Positions 29,869 to 41,007 are shown, counted from the stretch's first letter. The stretch is DNA of 64,000 bases from Mayamaea pseudoterrestris (GCA_027923505.1 BROI01000019.1:186001-250000); one strand, 5' to 3'. Translations and numbers: made by a program. The notes: a model not told the origin generated them from the letters alone.

Positions 29869-32814
29869 ATGGATGCGGAGATAGTAACGGCCGATACACA
29901 GGAGGGTCGACAACATGTGCCAGCAGAAGAACATGATTCAATCGTGCCAACCAATTTACTTCCAGCCTACTTGGCCGAAGCTTTTGAAGACTTGTACGCG
30001 GAGGATGGCTTGGCAGTTCTGGGACGCGGGCTTGGAGCTCTTCCTCTTCTCGCTAGCTTGGTTCGATACTACGCCGACACTGAGGAAGGTCACGTTGCCA
30101 CTCTGCGAGAGGAAAACAACAAACATGCAGCAGTCAACAATGCACCCATCAAGCCTCCTCTTGTTATAATACTTGGATTAAAGGACGACGAAGGTAAAGC
30201 TCTACTGCATATACTACAAAGCTGGGGAACGCCAAGTCACATGCTTCCAACCTTTGTCACCAACGAATCTGGTCAGTCCAACGATCGCGCACCCCTCTAC
30301 TGCAGGGGCGGTGTGTTGAGCATTACCAGTCGCATTTTGATTGTTGATTTACTTTCTCATGTCGTGTCAAGCAATGACATTGACGGTATGCTCGTCTTTC
30401 ACGCCGAAAACGTTGTTCCTGAATCCATGGAGGCCTTTATTTTGCGCATCTTTTACACTCAAAAGCAACCATTTGCATCCGGCTTTTGCAAGGCCGTCAG
30501 TCAAGACCCCGAAAAGCTAATGATGGGTTTCGCCAAGGTGGACAAGATTATGAAGGCTCTCAATGTGCAGCGACTGTATTTATATCCACGCTTCCAGCAT
30601 TCCATTCGCGAGGAACTGGAGCGTCAACCACCCGCTGTATTGGAGCTGTTTCAGAAACTCACGCCGCTGCAAAAGGAAATGCAAGCAGCCATTGTCGCGG
30701 CAGTTCAAAGCGTTGTGCGCGAACTAAAGTCGTCGACAAAGGTAATTACTTGGACGGAAGCTGACTTGCGCATTGAAAATTGTGTGTCAAGCTCGTTTGA
30801 TCGAGCCATTTCGCGGCAGTTGGAAAAGGATTGGCATAGGCTATCGCCGCAAACCAAGCAACTGGTACAGGACTTGCGCACACTCCGGACATTGTTTCAG
30901 GGACTCATTCACTACGACTGCATTACCTTTTACACGCTGCTGCGAAACCTAAAGACCACGTCGGCCAAGACGAGGTACCCCAGCATGTGGCTCTTGACGC
31001 CGGCGGCGGATGTTTTGTTTCGCAAGGCCAAGGAGCGATGCTATAGATTGTCGCGTCCAAAACCAACCAAAAAGTGTGCCAATCCAGTGGCAACACTAAC
31101 GGCAGTGTTGGAGCCGAATCCAAAGTGGAACATGCTTGTGCAAGTGCTGGACGAGATTCGTCATGAACATGACAAGAAGGCTAACGATGGTCCGACAACA
31201 ATTCTTGTCATGGTTGACACGGAACGCACGTTGGAAAGTGTCAAGTCGCACTTGGCGGACGGAACGAGTCGGACGTTGAGGATTCGGTGGCTGCGATACC
31301 TTGAAAGCGTCAATGACCGCGCACGGCAAAGAATCAAGGGAGACGGAAACATGCCAGAGGAGGACCGTTTACTCATGGAGGAGGAAAGTCGAGTACGAAG
31401 ACTTTTGTTTGGTGAAAATCATGACAAGAAAAGTGGGACGCGCAAGAAAAAACTCAACGAGGTTCCTGATCATATCAAGAAGCGGCGTCGGGTAGCTGCA
31501 GAAAAGGGGCGTGGTGAAGCTACGCATCAAAAGGAGGATTTGGAACGCGAAGCTGTGTTGGACGATGCCGTAGAAGCAGCCGAACATGCACTTGATAGAA
31601 TCGAAGAAGAAAATGAAATACGTGACTTTTACCAGTCGGAGGAGCTCATGTTTTGCCCCACGAACCCAAACGAGCTGCGAGTTGTTTTGAAGAGCTACTC
31701 GAGCATTGAAGGAGGCGACGCTTCATTGCTGCTGCACGAAGCTCGTCCCGCATATGTAGTGTTGTACGATGCAGATGTTTGCTTCATTCGAGCAGTTGAA
31801 GTTTACACCGCGTTACAAGAGGAGCGAGAGTTGCAAAAGGTCTACCTCTTACTCTTCGAAGCAAGCGCCGAAGAGAAAACATTTGTCAAGTCACTTGAGC
31901 GGGAGCAGAATGCATTTGAGCGACTTATTCACCATAAGAAGACGATGGCTCCTCCAGTCATTCAAGTGCAGGCGACTCAAGAAATGCAACAAGCAATGCT
32001 GAGCTCTGGTGTCGTCGGCAGTTACAACAATGGCACGCTGCCGCTAGCTTGTGACACCAGGCGAGGTCGCGGACGGCTTGATCTTTCCAAGGAGCGAAGT
32101 GAAATTATTGTGGATGTTCGTGAGTTTCGATCGTCTCTTCCTTCTATACTGCATCAAGGAGGCATGGATCTTGCGCCTGTAACACTGACGGTTGGCGACT
32201 TTGTGTTGAGCAGCGTACATTGTATAGAGCGCAAGAGCATAAGTGATCTCTTTGGTTCGTTTGCCAGTGGTCGATTATATACTCAAGCGGAAGCCATGAG
32301 TAAGCATTACAATGTCCCATGCCTTCTGATTGAATTTGATCCCAACAAATCGTTTGGGCTGCAAAATGCAAATGAGCTTGGATCAGATATCCGAAAAGAC
32401 TCCATCATCACAAAGCTTTCCGTGTTGACAATCCACTTTCCTCGACTTCGCATTCTCTGGTCTCGAAGCCCTCACGATACCTTGAAACTGTTTCGAAAGC
32501 TAAAGCGAAACCATGAGGAACCAGATTTGGAGCGTGCGCTCCAAGTTGGTCGGAGCGATTCGATTGAATCATTGCTGGAATCGAAACAAGGAGACGGTAG
32601 TATTGACGAAAGTGACGAAATAAACGAAGCAGCTCGCAATGTACTTCTTTCGCTACCCGGGGTGACAGTTCATACAGCACGACGTATCATGGATGAATGT
32701 GAAACACTGGGTGAGCTAGCTGAAATGTCTCGAGATGACCTTCGACGCATTGCCGGGCCGATTACCGGGCAACGCCTGTTCACATTTTTCCGACAAAAAC
32801 TAGGATCGACATAA
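29869..32814 (+). CDS. ERCC4: DNA repair structure-specific endonuclease XPF (ERCC4/RAD1)
   Basis: 981 residues, intronless, from the ATG at 29869 (MDAEIVTADTQ). XPF with ERCC1 cuts 5' of bulky lesions in nucleotide-excision repair and acts in crosslink repair. The first 640 residues are the inactive helicase-like part (LLPAYLAEAFEDLYAEDGL near the start). The nuclease domain shows IIVDVREFRSSLP, GDFVLSS and the catalytic ERKSISDL motif (Glu787, Arg788, Lys789). A tandem helix-hairpin-helix (LLSLPGVTVHTARRIM, then LRRIAG) closes the protein near residue 926. Length is close to human XPF (916). Confidence 0.97.
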   Translation: MDAEIVTADTQEGRQHVPAEEHDSIVPTNLLPAYLAEAFEDLYAEDGLAVLGRGLGALPLLASLVRYYADTEEGHVATLREENNKHAAVNNAPIKPPLVIILGLKDDEGKALLHILQSWGTPSHMLPTFVTNESGQSNDRAPLYCRGGVLSITSRILIVDLLSHVVSSNDIDGMLVFHAENVVPESMEAFILRIFYTQKQPFASGFCKAVSQDPEKLMMGFAKVDKIMKALNVQRLYLYPRFQHSIREELERQPPAVLELFQKLTPLQKEMQAAIVAAVQSVVRELKSSTKVITWTEADLRIENCVSSSFDRAISRQLEKDWHRLSPQTKQLVQDLRTLRTLFQGLIHYDCITFYTLLRNLKTTSAKTRYPSMWLLTPAADVLFRKAKERCYRLSRPKPTKKCANPVATLTAVLEPNPKWNMLVQVLDEIRHEHDKKANDGPTTILVMVDTERTLESVKSHLADGTSRTLRIRWLRYLESVNDRARQRIKGDGNMPEEDRLLMEEESRVRRLLFGENHDKKSGTRKKKLNEVPDHIKKRRRVAAEKGRGEATHQKEDLEREAVLDDAVEAAEHALDRIEEENEIRDFYQSEELMFCPTNPNELRVVLKSYSSIEGGDASLLLHEARPAYVVLYDADVCFIRAVEVYTALQEERELQKVYLLLFEASAEEKTFVKSLEREQNAFERLIHHKKTMAPPVIQVQATQEMQQAMLSSGVVGSYNNGTLPLACDTRRGRGRLDLSKERSEIIVDVREFRSSLPSILHQGGMDLAPVTLTVGDFVLSSVHCIERKSISDLFGSFASGRLYTQAEAMSKHYNVPCLLIEFDPNKSFGLQNANELGSDIRKDSIITKLSVLTIHFPRLRILWSRSPHDTLKLFRKLKRNHEEPDLERALQVGRSDSIESLLESKQGDGSIDESDEINEAARNVLLSLPGVTVHTARRIMDECETLGELAEMSRDDLRRIAGPITGQRLFTFFRQKLGST

Positions 32815-33269
32815 CTTACAAAACATCCTTTCAAGAAATAGTACGTTGTGATGCTATGTAAGTTGTCCCGCCAGTCATATTTTGCGGTTGCTCGCGACTC
32901 CAATTTCTGCGGGTGCAACCTTAGGAAAGATTTCCCTCTCTTGAAACGCAGCTTGTCCTTGCATTGCCTGCAATTAATCATCGGTTTTCAGCCTTTGGAT
33001 ATATCACTTTCATCGACAGGAGTGCGGCTGCATCTACCTTGACGACCTGCAAGCAATGTCATTGGTTTCGGGGTTCCGGGTTGTACAGAATCGTCCTCGC
33101 GCACTAACGCGAGCGCGCGAGCCTCGCCCCATCCACAAAACAGTTGTTGTCCAATCGACCACTTCTTTTTGGCTTTTCCTGTCTTCACTTCCTCGTAGGC
33201 AGCTTAATTCTATTGATTCAAGCTTCAACTGGTGCACGTAACCAGAGCAGGACAACCGCAGATCAGAAA
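32815..33269. other. Intergenic, no gene seen
   Basis: 455 bases between the XPF stop and the PLAC8-gene ATG. The frame of the downstream gene is open back to about 33144 but has no ATG there. The hydrophobic stretch it would encode (FSCLHFLVGSLILLIQ) could be a small upstream exon, but no start supports it. Confidence 0.4.
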
Positions 33270-34079
33270 ATGAAGAATCAAAGAATGCAAGAAGACGACG
33301 ACCAGCTTGATTCACAGTTCATTCGAGTCGTTGCTCCAGCGACGTTGGAGCAAGGCTATACATTCGACGTCATGCTTCATGGAGAAGCATTTACTGTCAC
33401 TGTACCGGAAGGAGGAGTCACCAAGGGCGAGGAGTTTGAAATCCCATACCCGACGCTGTCGACGGAGGAAACAGTCACTGGCCAAGCATGGACGGACGAT
33501 GATGTTGCCAATGACGACGGAAGCATTGACAAGGAACCAATCCAACATGAGCAACATATTAACGAAGAAACTACATCTAGCACAAAACTGGTTGCTGGTC
33601 GCTGGCGTCACTCGCTCTGCAGTTGCTGCGACGTGTTCACGCAGGCCACCTTTTGGTTGGGCCTTTGCTGCACCCCCGTTTTGATGGCCCAACTCGTGAC
33701 GCGCCTCAAGCTTGACTGGCAAGGCCGCAGCAACGCGAGTCGAGAGGAAGTCAGTCTATCCTTCAACAAGATTATGTTGAGTTTCATTGCCGTCTTGATG
33801 CTTGGATACATTCCAGTCGTTGGATTGTTCATTATTGTGGCATACTTGATTCTGATAATCACATGCGTCGGACGCAACGTCCGGGGATCCATGCGACGCA
33901 AGTACAACATACGGTCTTCCACATGTTGCTGCGAGCCACTGGATGATTGCTTGTGCATGTGTTTGTGCGGTGGTTGCTCGACGATTCAAATGGCGCGGCA
34001 TACGCACAATGATAAGGAGTATCCTGGCTACTGCTGCACAACAACTGGACTGGAGCAGGATGCTCCAGAAGTAGTTTAA
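33270..34079 (+). CDS. PLAC8-family cysteine-rich membrane protein with extra N-terminal domain
   Basis: 269 residues from the ATG at 33270. An N-terminal module of about 40 residues (VVAPATLEQGYTFDV, then VTVPEGGVTKGEEFEI) resembles a short domain I recall from many stramenopile proteins. An acidic linker leads to a PLAC8 domain: CSCCDVFTQATFWLGLCCTP, a hydrophobic helix (SFIAVLMLGYIPVVGLFIIV) and the closing Cys cluster CCCEPLDDCLCMCLCGGCS followed by IQMARHT. PLAC8 proteins in plants affect cadmium resistance and organ size; the role here is unknown. A retrotransposon block starts about 140 bases downstream. Confidence 0.85.
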   Translation: MKNQRMQEDDDQLDSQFIRVVAPATLEQGYTFDVMLHGEAFTVTVPEGGVTKGEEFEIPYPTLSTEETVTGQAWTDDDVANDDGSIDKEPIQHEQHINEETTSSTKLVAGRWRHSLCSCCDVFTQATFWLGLCCTPVLMAQLVTRLKLDWQGRSNASREEVSLSFNKIMLSFIAVLMLGYIPVVGLFIIVAYLILIITCVGRNVRGSMRRKYNIRSSTCCCEPLDDCLCMCLCGGCSTIQMARHTHNDKEYPGYCCTTTGLEQDAPEVV

Positions 34080-34221
34080 CTATGATTCAATCAGTTAGTA
34101 CATAGAAATGATGAGTGCATGTTCAATGGTTTTATATGGTTACGAAATGAATGTACCGATATCAAAGCAATGCTTAGCGCGTGAAAAGTTCTTCGGTAGT
34201 GTCGCAGCATCAGTAAACGAG

Positions 34222-34381
34222 TATCAATGCAACTTGTGTCGAGTTACCTTGAGGACTTGGTCAAGTAGGAGATGATCAGTCTACTAGCTTGGTAAGAAGA
34301 AGGGGAACGAGACGATTGCGTGTACTTTGCAATAGAATGATTTGATTTAGTAGTTACCGCTATCTTAAGGGGACCGTTGCC
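34222..34381 (-). repeat. Copia LTR segment (3' copy)
   Basis: 160 bases, read on the plus strand from TATCAATGCAACTTG to GGGGACCGTTGCC, matching 41020-41179 without a difference I can see. The full 3' LTR probably extends rightward to the purine-rich tract near 34530 (AAGAGGGAGAG on the minus strand), giving roughly 300 bases, but no second copy confirms that part. Confidence 0.8.
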
Positions 34382-34581
34382 GACGTGTTGGTAACGTCGG
34401 CTTGCTTCTGTAGCTTAAGTAACTTGAGTATTCACAGATACTGGATATTAACAGATATCCAGCCATGAGGATCAACCGAAACAAACGGACACTGGCAGGG
34501 CCTGAACCTTAATTGTTTCGACTCTCCCTCTTGGATCGTTGTTATAGACATAGAGACAAATAACAGAGAAGATGAGCAACT

Positions 34582-37500
34582 TTACCATCCCATAAGGAGA
34601 CGGCGGAGGTGCTCGAATGTGACTTGGGGCAGCGCCTTTGTAAAGATATCCGCTCGTTGCTCCTTGGTGTCAATCTTAACGACTTTGATCGTGCCCTGCT
34701 TTACGTGGTGCTTAAAGTGGTGATACTTAGTAGCGTAATGGCGAGAGCGAGGCGTAAGATGAGGGGCATTGGCGAGCGCAAGGCAGCCTGCGTTATCTTC
34801 GTAAACGGTGCAGTAGGAGCGCGCGTTAACTTGGATGCGTTGCTTCATTTTGTTTCCCATTTCCTTGACGATTGCTTGGATAGGAATGACTTGACGAAGA
34901 CTTGAAGAGAGGGCAACGTACTCGGATTCCATTGTAGATAGAGCAATTTCGGTTTGTAGCTTGCTTTGCCAAAAGACGGGGCAGCCACCGAGCATAATAA
35001 GGTATCCGGTACGGGATTGAGCGCACACTGGATCTTGACCGTCTTCCTTTCCATATAAACCAGCAAAGTCGGCATCAACGTAACAGTCAACCGTGAGGTT
35101 GCCTTCGGGCGTCATGATGAGTCCTTGTTCGCGAGTCTTGATGAGATAGCGGACGATGCGTTTAACGGCGTCAAAGTGTGGCTTTTTAGGACAGTGATTG
35201 AATCGAGCGCATTGATTGACTGCAAAGGCAATGTCAGGGCGCGAGTTACCAGCAAGATAAAGGAGCTTGCCGATTAGCGAGTTGTAGCTCCAGCTTTCTT
35301 GATGATCGGGTAAATCAGCGTTCTTGCCGAGCGTGTCGTTGGCGGGCGTGAAGACTCCGTTAGCAGCCTCCATTCCAGTAGCTTGAATGATGCTGTCGAT
35401 CAAACCCGTTTGAGTGAGCGTGAAAGACTTGCCAGAGCGCTTTATATCAATGCCGAGATATTGACTGAGATCGCCTTCTTCGGTGAGCGTGAACTTGGAG
35501 CGAAGGTCGTCGATGATGGTCTGTAGCTCCTTGTCGGTACGGGCGACGCAGATGCAGTCGTCAACGTAACAGGCGATGATTTGTCCATTGCGGTAGAAGA
35601 GACAGGGATCGAAGAAGCTTTGAGTGAAACCAAGCTCGACGAGTCGGTCGCGTAAGTGTTCGTAGAAGAGCTTTGGAGCGATCTTCGTTCCGTAGCACGA
35701 CTTGAGCAACTTTAAACAGTAATCGCTTGATTGATGACCGTCTTTATGTTGAAAGCCGCGAGGGAATTGAATGTAGATTGGATCCTTTAGTTCTGCTTGA
35801 ACGAACGCGTTGGTGAAATCAATGCACTTGGTTTTGTAGCCGAACGTCAAGGCGAATACCATGAGGACACGAACGGTGCTCCATTGAACGACTGGTGCAA
35901 ACGTTTCAAATACGTCCTTCTGTAGGTCTCCTCGAACGCAGAAGCGAGCTTTGTGTTTCTTAAGCTCACCGCTGGGCGTTCGCTTGCGGCGAAAGGTCCA
36001 TGTGCCGGGGATGATTTGCTTTCCTTGAGGAACCTCGGTCCTTGGGATGACGACCCACGTGCCATGATCTTCGAGCGACTTGATCTCTATTCCTGCGGCT
36101 TTCCTGAACTCTTCAGAGTCATCAGCGCGCATCGCTTCATCGTAGCGGAGTGTGTCGGGATCGTTCGTCGAGGCGAGTAGCACTTGCGTTAAACCGATTG
36201 AGTAAGGGTATTCCGCGTGCGCATGCTCTGCTAACAGCATATTGGTTTCAATCATTTCGTCGCGAGCATGACGGAGTCTCTGAGCTCGAGTGATGACTGG
36301 CTCAGGAGGTCGGTCACGTAAACGTGCGGAGCGTCGTAAAGGAGGATCACTTGCTTGTTGTTGTGGTTGTTGTGCGAGCGTGGGAGCTGTCGTCGGGATC
36401 GTGGACTCGTTTAATGCGTTTGGTGGACTGGGATTGACTGTGACATCGGCTGCGACACGCGGTGTTGGTGCGGACGAGCGCAAAGGATTGCCATCAATGT
36501 GATCTAAATGCTCCCTCTGCTCCCTCTGAAGCTGTGGTTCTGTAGTTTCTTGAGGCGAATGAATTTCAGGAGGCCTTGTCTCCCTCTGATTCGAAGGCGG
36601 AGCGCCTGTGACGGGCGGAGAATCATTGGAAGGAACTGGAGCAACCGCTGGCGGAGCGGCGGGAGCAGGTAAAACTGGAGCGGTAGAAGGAGTCTGTGCT
36701 GCATGTATAGCATCTTGGCGAGCAGCTGAGGCATCAAAGTTGTCCTCCCACTCAGGATTGAGAGCAGGAAGGGGGTCATCGTCGTCGAACGGATACATGT
36801 ACTTGCTTGTCGCAAAGAGACTCGTCCATCTGTCGTCCGTAAAATTTGGAGGCGAATCAGGAAGAGCGTCAACTGTGGTAAACCAATCGTCATGCGTAAC
36901 GTGATACTGAGGACTGATGGTTAATGTATTCAAGTTGAGGACCAGAGGAACTGTAGCCGAGTGCTTGCTGGAGAAGCCGACAAAGATCCCGCGGCGCGAG
37001 CGCACTTTCCAACGAGGAATGGACTTGCCGTCTTGCATGCGAGGATCAAGAACGTAGGCGGGCGATCCAAAAACATGGAGATGATGGAACTTGTGACTTG
37101 CCCAAATGGTACCAGTGAAGATATCAATGGGAGCTTGTCCAGTGGCGACGTTTGGCATTCGATTGAAGATGTAAACTGCGTAGTCGACAGCCATCGGCCA
37201 GAGCGACATATCATCAACGTCAGTCCAATGCATGTTAGCGTGGATAAGCATCGTCCTTGCCATGTTCATAATGGTTTGAATGTTTCGTTCTGCTATTCCG
37301 TTTTGATGATGCGCGCCGACGCCTGCAAAGACGGTCGTCTGTTTGAACTTGGAAAGATGCTCGGTATACTCATGACTCGTGAAACAAGCAGCGTTATCAG
37401 ACAAGTAGCTTTCAATTGAAACGCCGCAGTCTCTTGCAAACTTTTCAAAGTTCCACTTGGAGCGAAGGGTTTCATGAGTGTTCATGACAACTTGGTGGTC

Positions 37501-39174
37501 GACGAAGACGTATCCACTTGCGTGGTCGACAAAGAGGCCGCCACCGCTAAACATTGAGTCGGTCGACGTTTTGCCGCGAGACGTATAGAGGCGTCCCTTT
37601 TGACTGCAAATGTAATGATCAACGGAGACTTGTTGTCCTGGGCGAAGCTTTCCTTGTTTGAGCGATCCGTCGGCTCGAGGCGTTGGTTGACGAGTCGTTC
37701 CGGGCGCGGGTCGACGTTTTGCCTTTCCAAACTCGCAAGCAGCGCACTTGGGTATCTCACAACAAGCAGCTGCTTTATGGAGTTTGCGCATCTCATCGCT
37801 TGTTGCCAGTCGTCCAGAGCGAAGGAGGTTTTGCATGCTGCGGAAGCTGGCGTGGCCGCACTTGAAATGCCATTGGAGAAGGAGCTTTTGAGCGGGCGAC
37901 AAGTTGGCGTTCCGAGCGTCTGTTACACAGGCATTAAACTCAGCATGAAGGGTTTCAGGGCTATCTTGAGTTGCAATCGCTGTAGAAGTTGGCAGGTTGG
38001 TTACCGGATCGAGCGAGCCGTGAAGAAGGGATGGGCGTCCTTGTTTGTGTAGATCAAAGTACCAGAATCCTTCTCCATTAATAGCAAACGTTAAATTCGC
38101 CTCGCGATCGTGTAGCTTGTGGTATCGCGTGTACTGTTGAGGGCACAGTAACTTGCGCGGACTGTCGGGAATGTAGAGAGCTTGACAACGGACTCGTAGA
38201 GGCTTGCCATCGTTGCCATCAAGCGTCCAGTCGATTATACCATGGCCGACCACTTGTAAACCAGATGCGAGGCCCTTTGCAATGATCTTCTTTGTGCTCT
38301 TGCGGTAAGTACCAGGGACGAAGTCATCCAAGTGATTGGCGACGGTTGCAGACGCGCCGCTGTCGTGAATGATTTCGAACGTGGAGGATCGAGCAGCATT
38401 GCTTGGAGAGAATGCAAAGTCATTGACTGTAGAGTCTGCTTGGAAGGTAACGTTGTTGAACTCGAGAGGAGCGAGCGCGCCAAGATAATCCATGAGGCTG
38501 GGGTACTCGATGAGGGAATTAAATTGGGAGATGGGATTGTCGATCCATCGGCATTCCTTGGACTCGACGGGAGTAGTAAACAAGCCCTTGTACCCTTTAA
38601 TGACTTCAATGGGAACAGTCTTGGCATCTGGAAGGGTCTTGAAACGAGGGCAATGGACTCTTTGACGATAGATGCCGTCGCTGCGCAATCTTGTTGGATA
38701 GGAACGGTGATAGCTATAGATGAGTGGGACACGGAGCGTTCTTTTCAATCGTTTCTGTTGGCGAATGCGACGTTTTGATTGGACGGAAAGTTGACGTTCG
38801 TCAGTAGAGTTCTTGCGTTTGTCGTAGTGTTTTTGTTGTTGACGGAGCTTGTCTCTAGTTGGTTGCGGGCGACTCGGAGAAAGGTGATAGGAAAGAGCTA
38901 ATGCTTCGAGGATAACTGTCATCCACAGCAACATCATCTCCCTCTCGAGCGTAGTCGTGAGTAACTCAAACCAAAACCATCGAAGAAACGTTGGAAGAGC
39001 GAGCGCGGCGCGCGAAAAACTGAGCGCATTGCAAGCAAACGAAGAGGCGTTGGCGAGAGTCGAAGACCAGAACCATTGATTGAGCGCAAGTCCACTCAAT
39101 GCGCAAGCGCAAACTGATTCAAGGACGGCTGGTAGGACGGTAGGAAGCATACTCAGCGCAGCCAAGAGGAGCAT
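34582..39174 (-). CDS. copia Pol polyprotein with hydrophobic leader
   Basis: A 1530-residue open frame. Residues of about 1-110 are unusually hydrophobic, with three possible membrane-spanning stretches (LLLAALSMLPTVLPAVL and others), then a basic linker. Next are the aspartic protease (IIHDSGASATV), a GAG-pre-integrase zinc region (HFKCGHAS...CAACEFGK), the integrase core (SVDHYICS, YLSDNAACFTS, HHQNGIAERN), a Pro/Ser-rich linker, reverse transcriptase with YVDDCICVA, and RNase H (DADFAG, STMESEYVALS, YEDNAGCLALA, SRHYATKYHHF). It looks intact. Confidence 0.93.
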   Translation of the reverse strand: MLLLAALSMLPTVLPAVLESVCACALSGLALNQWFWSSTLANASSFACNALSFSRAALALPTFLRWFWFELLTTTLEREMMLLWMTVILEALALSYHLSPSRPQPTRDKLRQQQKHYDKRKNSTDERQLSVQSKRRIRQQKRLKRTLRVPLIYSYHRSYPTRLRSDGIYRQRVHCPRFKTLPDAKTVPIEVIKGYKGLFTTPVESKECRWIDNPISQFNSLIEYPSLMDYLGALAPLEFNNVTFQADSTVNDFAFSPSNAARSSTFEIIHDSGASATVANHLDDFVPGTYRKSTKKIIAKGLASGLQVVGHGIIDWTLDGNDGKPLRVRCQALYIPDSPRKLLCPQQYTRYHKLHDREANLTFAINGEGFWYFDLHKQGRPSLLHGSLDPVTNLPTSTAIATQDSPETLHAEFNACVTDARNANLSPAQKLLLQWHFKCGHASFRSMQNLLRSGRLATSDEMRKLHKAAACCEIPKCAACEFGKAKRRPAPGTTRQPTPRADGSLKQGKLRPGQQVSVDHYICSQKGRLYTSRGKTSTDSMFSGGGLFVDHASGYVFVDHQVVMNTHETLRSKWNFEKFARDCGVSIESYLSDNAACFTSHEYTEHLSKFKQTTVFAGVGAHHQNGIAERNIQTIMNMARTMLIHANMHWTDVDDMSLWPMAVDYAVYIFNRMPNVATGQAPIDIFTGTIWASHKFHHLHVFGSPAYVLDPRMQDGKSIPRWKVRSRRGIFVGFSSKHSATVPLVLNLNTLTISPQYHVTHDDWFTTVDALPDSPPNFTDDRWTSLFATSKYMYPFDDDDPLPALNPEWEDNFDASAARQDAIHAAQTPSTAPVLPAPAAPPAVAPVPSNDSPPVTGAPPSNQRETRPPEIHSPQETTEPQLQREQREHLDHIDGNPLRSSAPTPRVAADVTVNPSPPNALNESTIPTTAPTLAQQPQQQASDPPLRRSARLRDRPPEPVITRAQRLRHARDEMIETNMLLAEHAHAEYPYSIGLTQVLLASTNDPDTLRYDEAMRADDSEEFRKAAGIEIKSLEDHGTWVVIPRTEVPQGKQIIPGTWTFRRKRTPSGELKKHKARFCVRGDLQKDVFETFAPVVQWSTVRVLMVFALTFGYKTKCIDFTNAFVQAELKDPIYIQFPRGFQHKDGHQSSDYCLKLLKSCYGTKIAPKLFYEHLRDRLVELGFTQSFFDPCLFYRNGQIIACYVDDCICVARTDKELQTIIDDLRSKFTLTEEGDLSQYLGIDIKRSGKSFTLTQTGLIDSIIQATGMEAANGVFTPANDTLGKNADLPDHQESWSYNSLIGKLLYLAGNSRPDIAFAVNQCARFNHCPKKPHFDAVKRIVRYLIKTREQGLIMTPEGNLTVDCYVDADFAGLYGKEDGQDPVCAQSRTGYLIMLGGCPVFWQSKLQTEIALSTMESEYVALSSSLRQVIPIQAIVKEMGNKMKQRIQVNARSYCTVYEDNAGCLALANAPHLTPRSRHYATKYHHFKHHVKQGTIKVVKIDTKEQRADIFTKALPQVTFEHLRRLLMGW

Positions 39175-39270
39175 GGCGGCGACGGGCTTGAGGATGAACC
39201 GGGCGAAGGCAGTCTTGAAACAAAATGCTTGAACAAAGAGAAGAAGAGGCGGCGTCCTTCCGCATTCAAG

Positions 39271-40951
39271 TCATTCCTGACTGTCAGCGAAGGGAGCGTA
39301 GTCGGTGAATTCTTCAAATACGGTGTCGGCGCCGGCAAGGATGAAGTTGTTTGCCTCGGGCGACTTGGATTTGTGAGTTGCAGACGTATGATTCCACACC
39401 CACTTGGAGCACTTGTCGCACCACTGGAACTTGTACTTGCCAACCTCCTTGACTTCGTCTTTATTGTTGGCAGCAGGCGGCTTTGTGCGCCATGCAGGAA
39501 GAGGGCGTTCGACTCGCTTTTCGGCGGCCGTCTTGGAGGAATCGCCAGAAGGAGTCGTGTTTGGAGCCTTGGCGTCGCCAGTTGGCGACTGCTTGGCGAA
39601 GCGCTTCTTGTAAGCCTCCAACTGCTTCTTGTCCTTTGTGCGGAGCTCTTTGACCTTGGATTGAACGAGATTGTTGATGTCAATTTGACCGCTTGAGATG
39701 AGAGCAGCTTGCTCGGCGTGGCTGAGTTTCGTCAACGAGTTGATATCGGGCGCTTTCTTGTCGACAATATTGACAAGCGGAGGCCATCCTCCATCAACTG
39801 CTTTGATTTGAGCGTAAAGGTCGTCAGCGCGTTCAACCAACTGGGAGATATGAACGTTTAAACTGAACATGCGAGAGCGCTGCTCGTCGTAGGAGAGGGG
39901 ATTGATTTCACGAAGGGCAGTGTCGTACCGTTCTCCAATGCCAATGAACGTAACACGCATAACTTCCGATGGACACTTGGAAAGCTCTCTAATAAAGATT
40001 AATCCAAGGGAATGGTCCCAGCGCTTGCCATTGTGAAGCTGGCGCTCAGTGTTGAGGAACTTGGCACCAAAATGGTGAACGTCTTGGAAGGAAACGTCGG
40101 TCAATTTGTAAGCACGGAGCTCGGCCTTCATCTTGTCGGCAGCTTCGTATGAGAGATCAGCGTTGGCTTGAGCGATGCGCATAAAGAAGATGGCGAAGGT
40201 ATCATCTTCCTTTCGGCGAGGCTCGACAATCTGTTGGATCGGATCGTGCTCAGTCGTGATTCAACACGAACTCGATCGCCATCGAGCTGTTCTCGTGGTC
40301 CATCGGGCGCCAATTGGCGACATCCTTCTTGCTTTGAGCGATAACGTGAGCGAGCGTGAGTACATCAAAGTTGGTACAAACACTAACGCGCGTCTTGTTG
40401 TCTCTCGACAGCGAGTAAGTGACAGAATCGCCACCAGTCGTTTCAAGCGCACGAAGGATGAGCTCGCCCCACGCGAACATCGGCATGGCCTTCTCTAACT
40501 TGCCAATGGAAGGCTTGAAAGCAATGCGAATGGCGTAGTCTTGAGCAGCACGCTTCATGGTGAGATCGCGGTGGCAAGCTGGCGTCTTGGGGATGTGCTT
40601 GGCGAGTGGGTCGTCCTCGAGCACTTGGGGGAGCGTGTAGTCAAGATTCGGCTTGCCTCCACAGAAGGCAATCTTGCGCTCGGCATCGAGGTAACCACCA
40701 ATGAGGGAAACATATTCGTTGGCCGTTGGAATAGAGGTTTCATCCTTGGGAGGAGTGTCTCCAGGCGACGACGCGTCGGTCGGTTGGACGGCTTGGAGGA
40801 GGATCTTAAGCTGGTCGGTTGGAATCGACTTGAGGGCTGAAATGAGCGTAGCAAGGTCAGCTGCAGCAGACGTTGGAGAGCTAGCTCGGGTTTTAGGAGG
40901 AGGAGTGTCGAAGTACTGCTCCGTATCGGTGTCGTTGTTGTCAGTAGACAT
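39271..40951 (-). CDS. copia Gag region
   Basis: The capsid-type part begins MSTDNNDTDTEQYFDTPPP at 40951, is Ala/Ser/Thr-rich, then helical. The region nearer pol carries a Cys/His motif (WCDKCSKWVWNHTSATH) of the zinc-knuckle-like kind seen in diatom copia Gag, a Lys-rich stretch, and ends about 100 bases before pol. The region is covered by two open frames. Confidence 0.75.
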
Positions 40952-41007
40952 GATGCTTTTCTCGGGGTCTAGAACGAGATTTTGTAGCGGCAGTAGGGCG
41001 CGTGATT

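Noticed and set aside
39153-39683. 176-codon minus-strand Ser/Arg/Pro-rich frame
   Set aside because: Overlaps the copia gag region in another frame; composition is a shadow.
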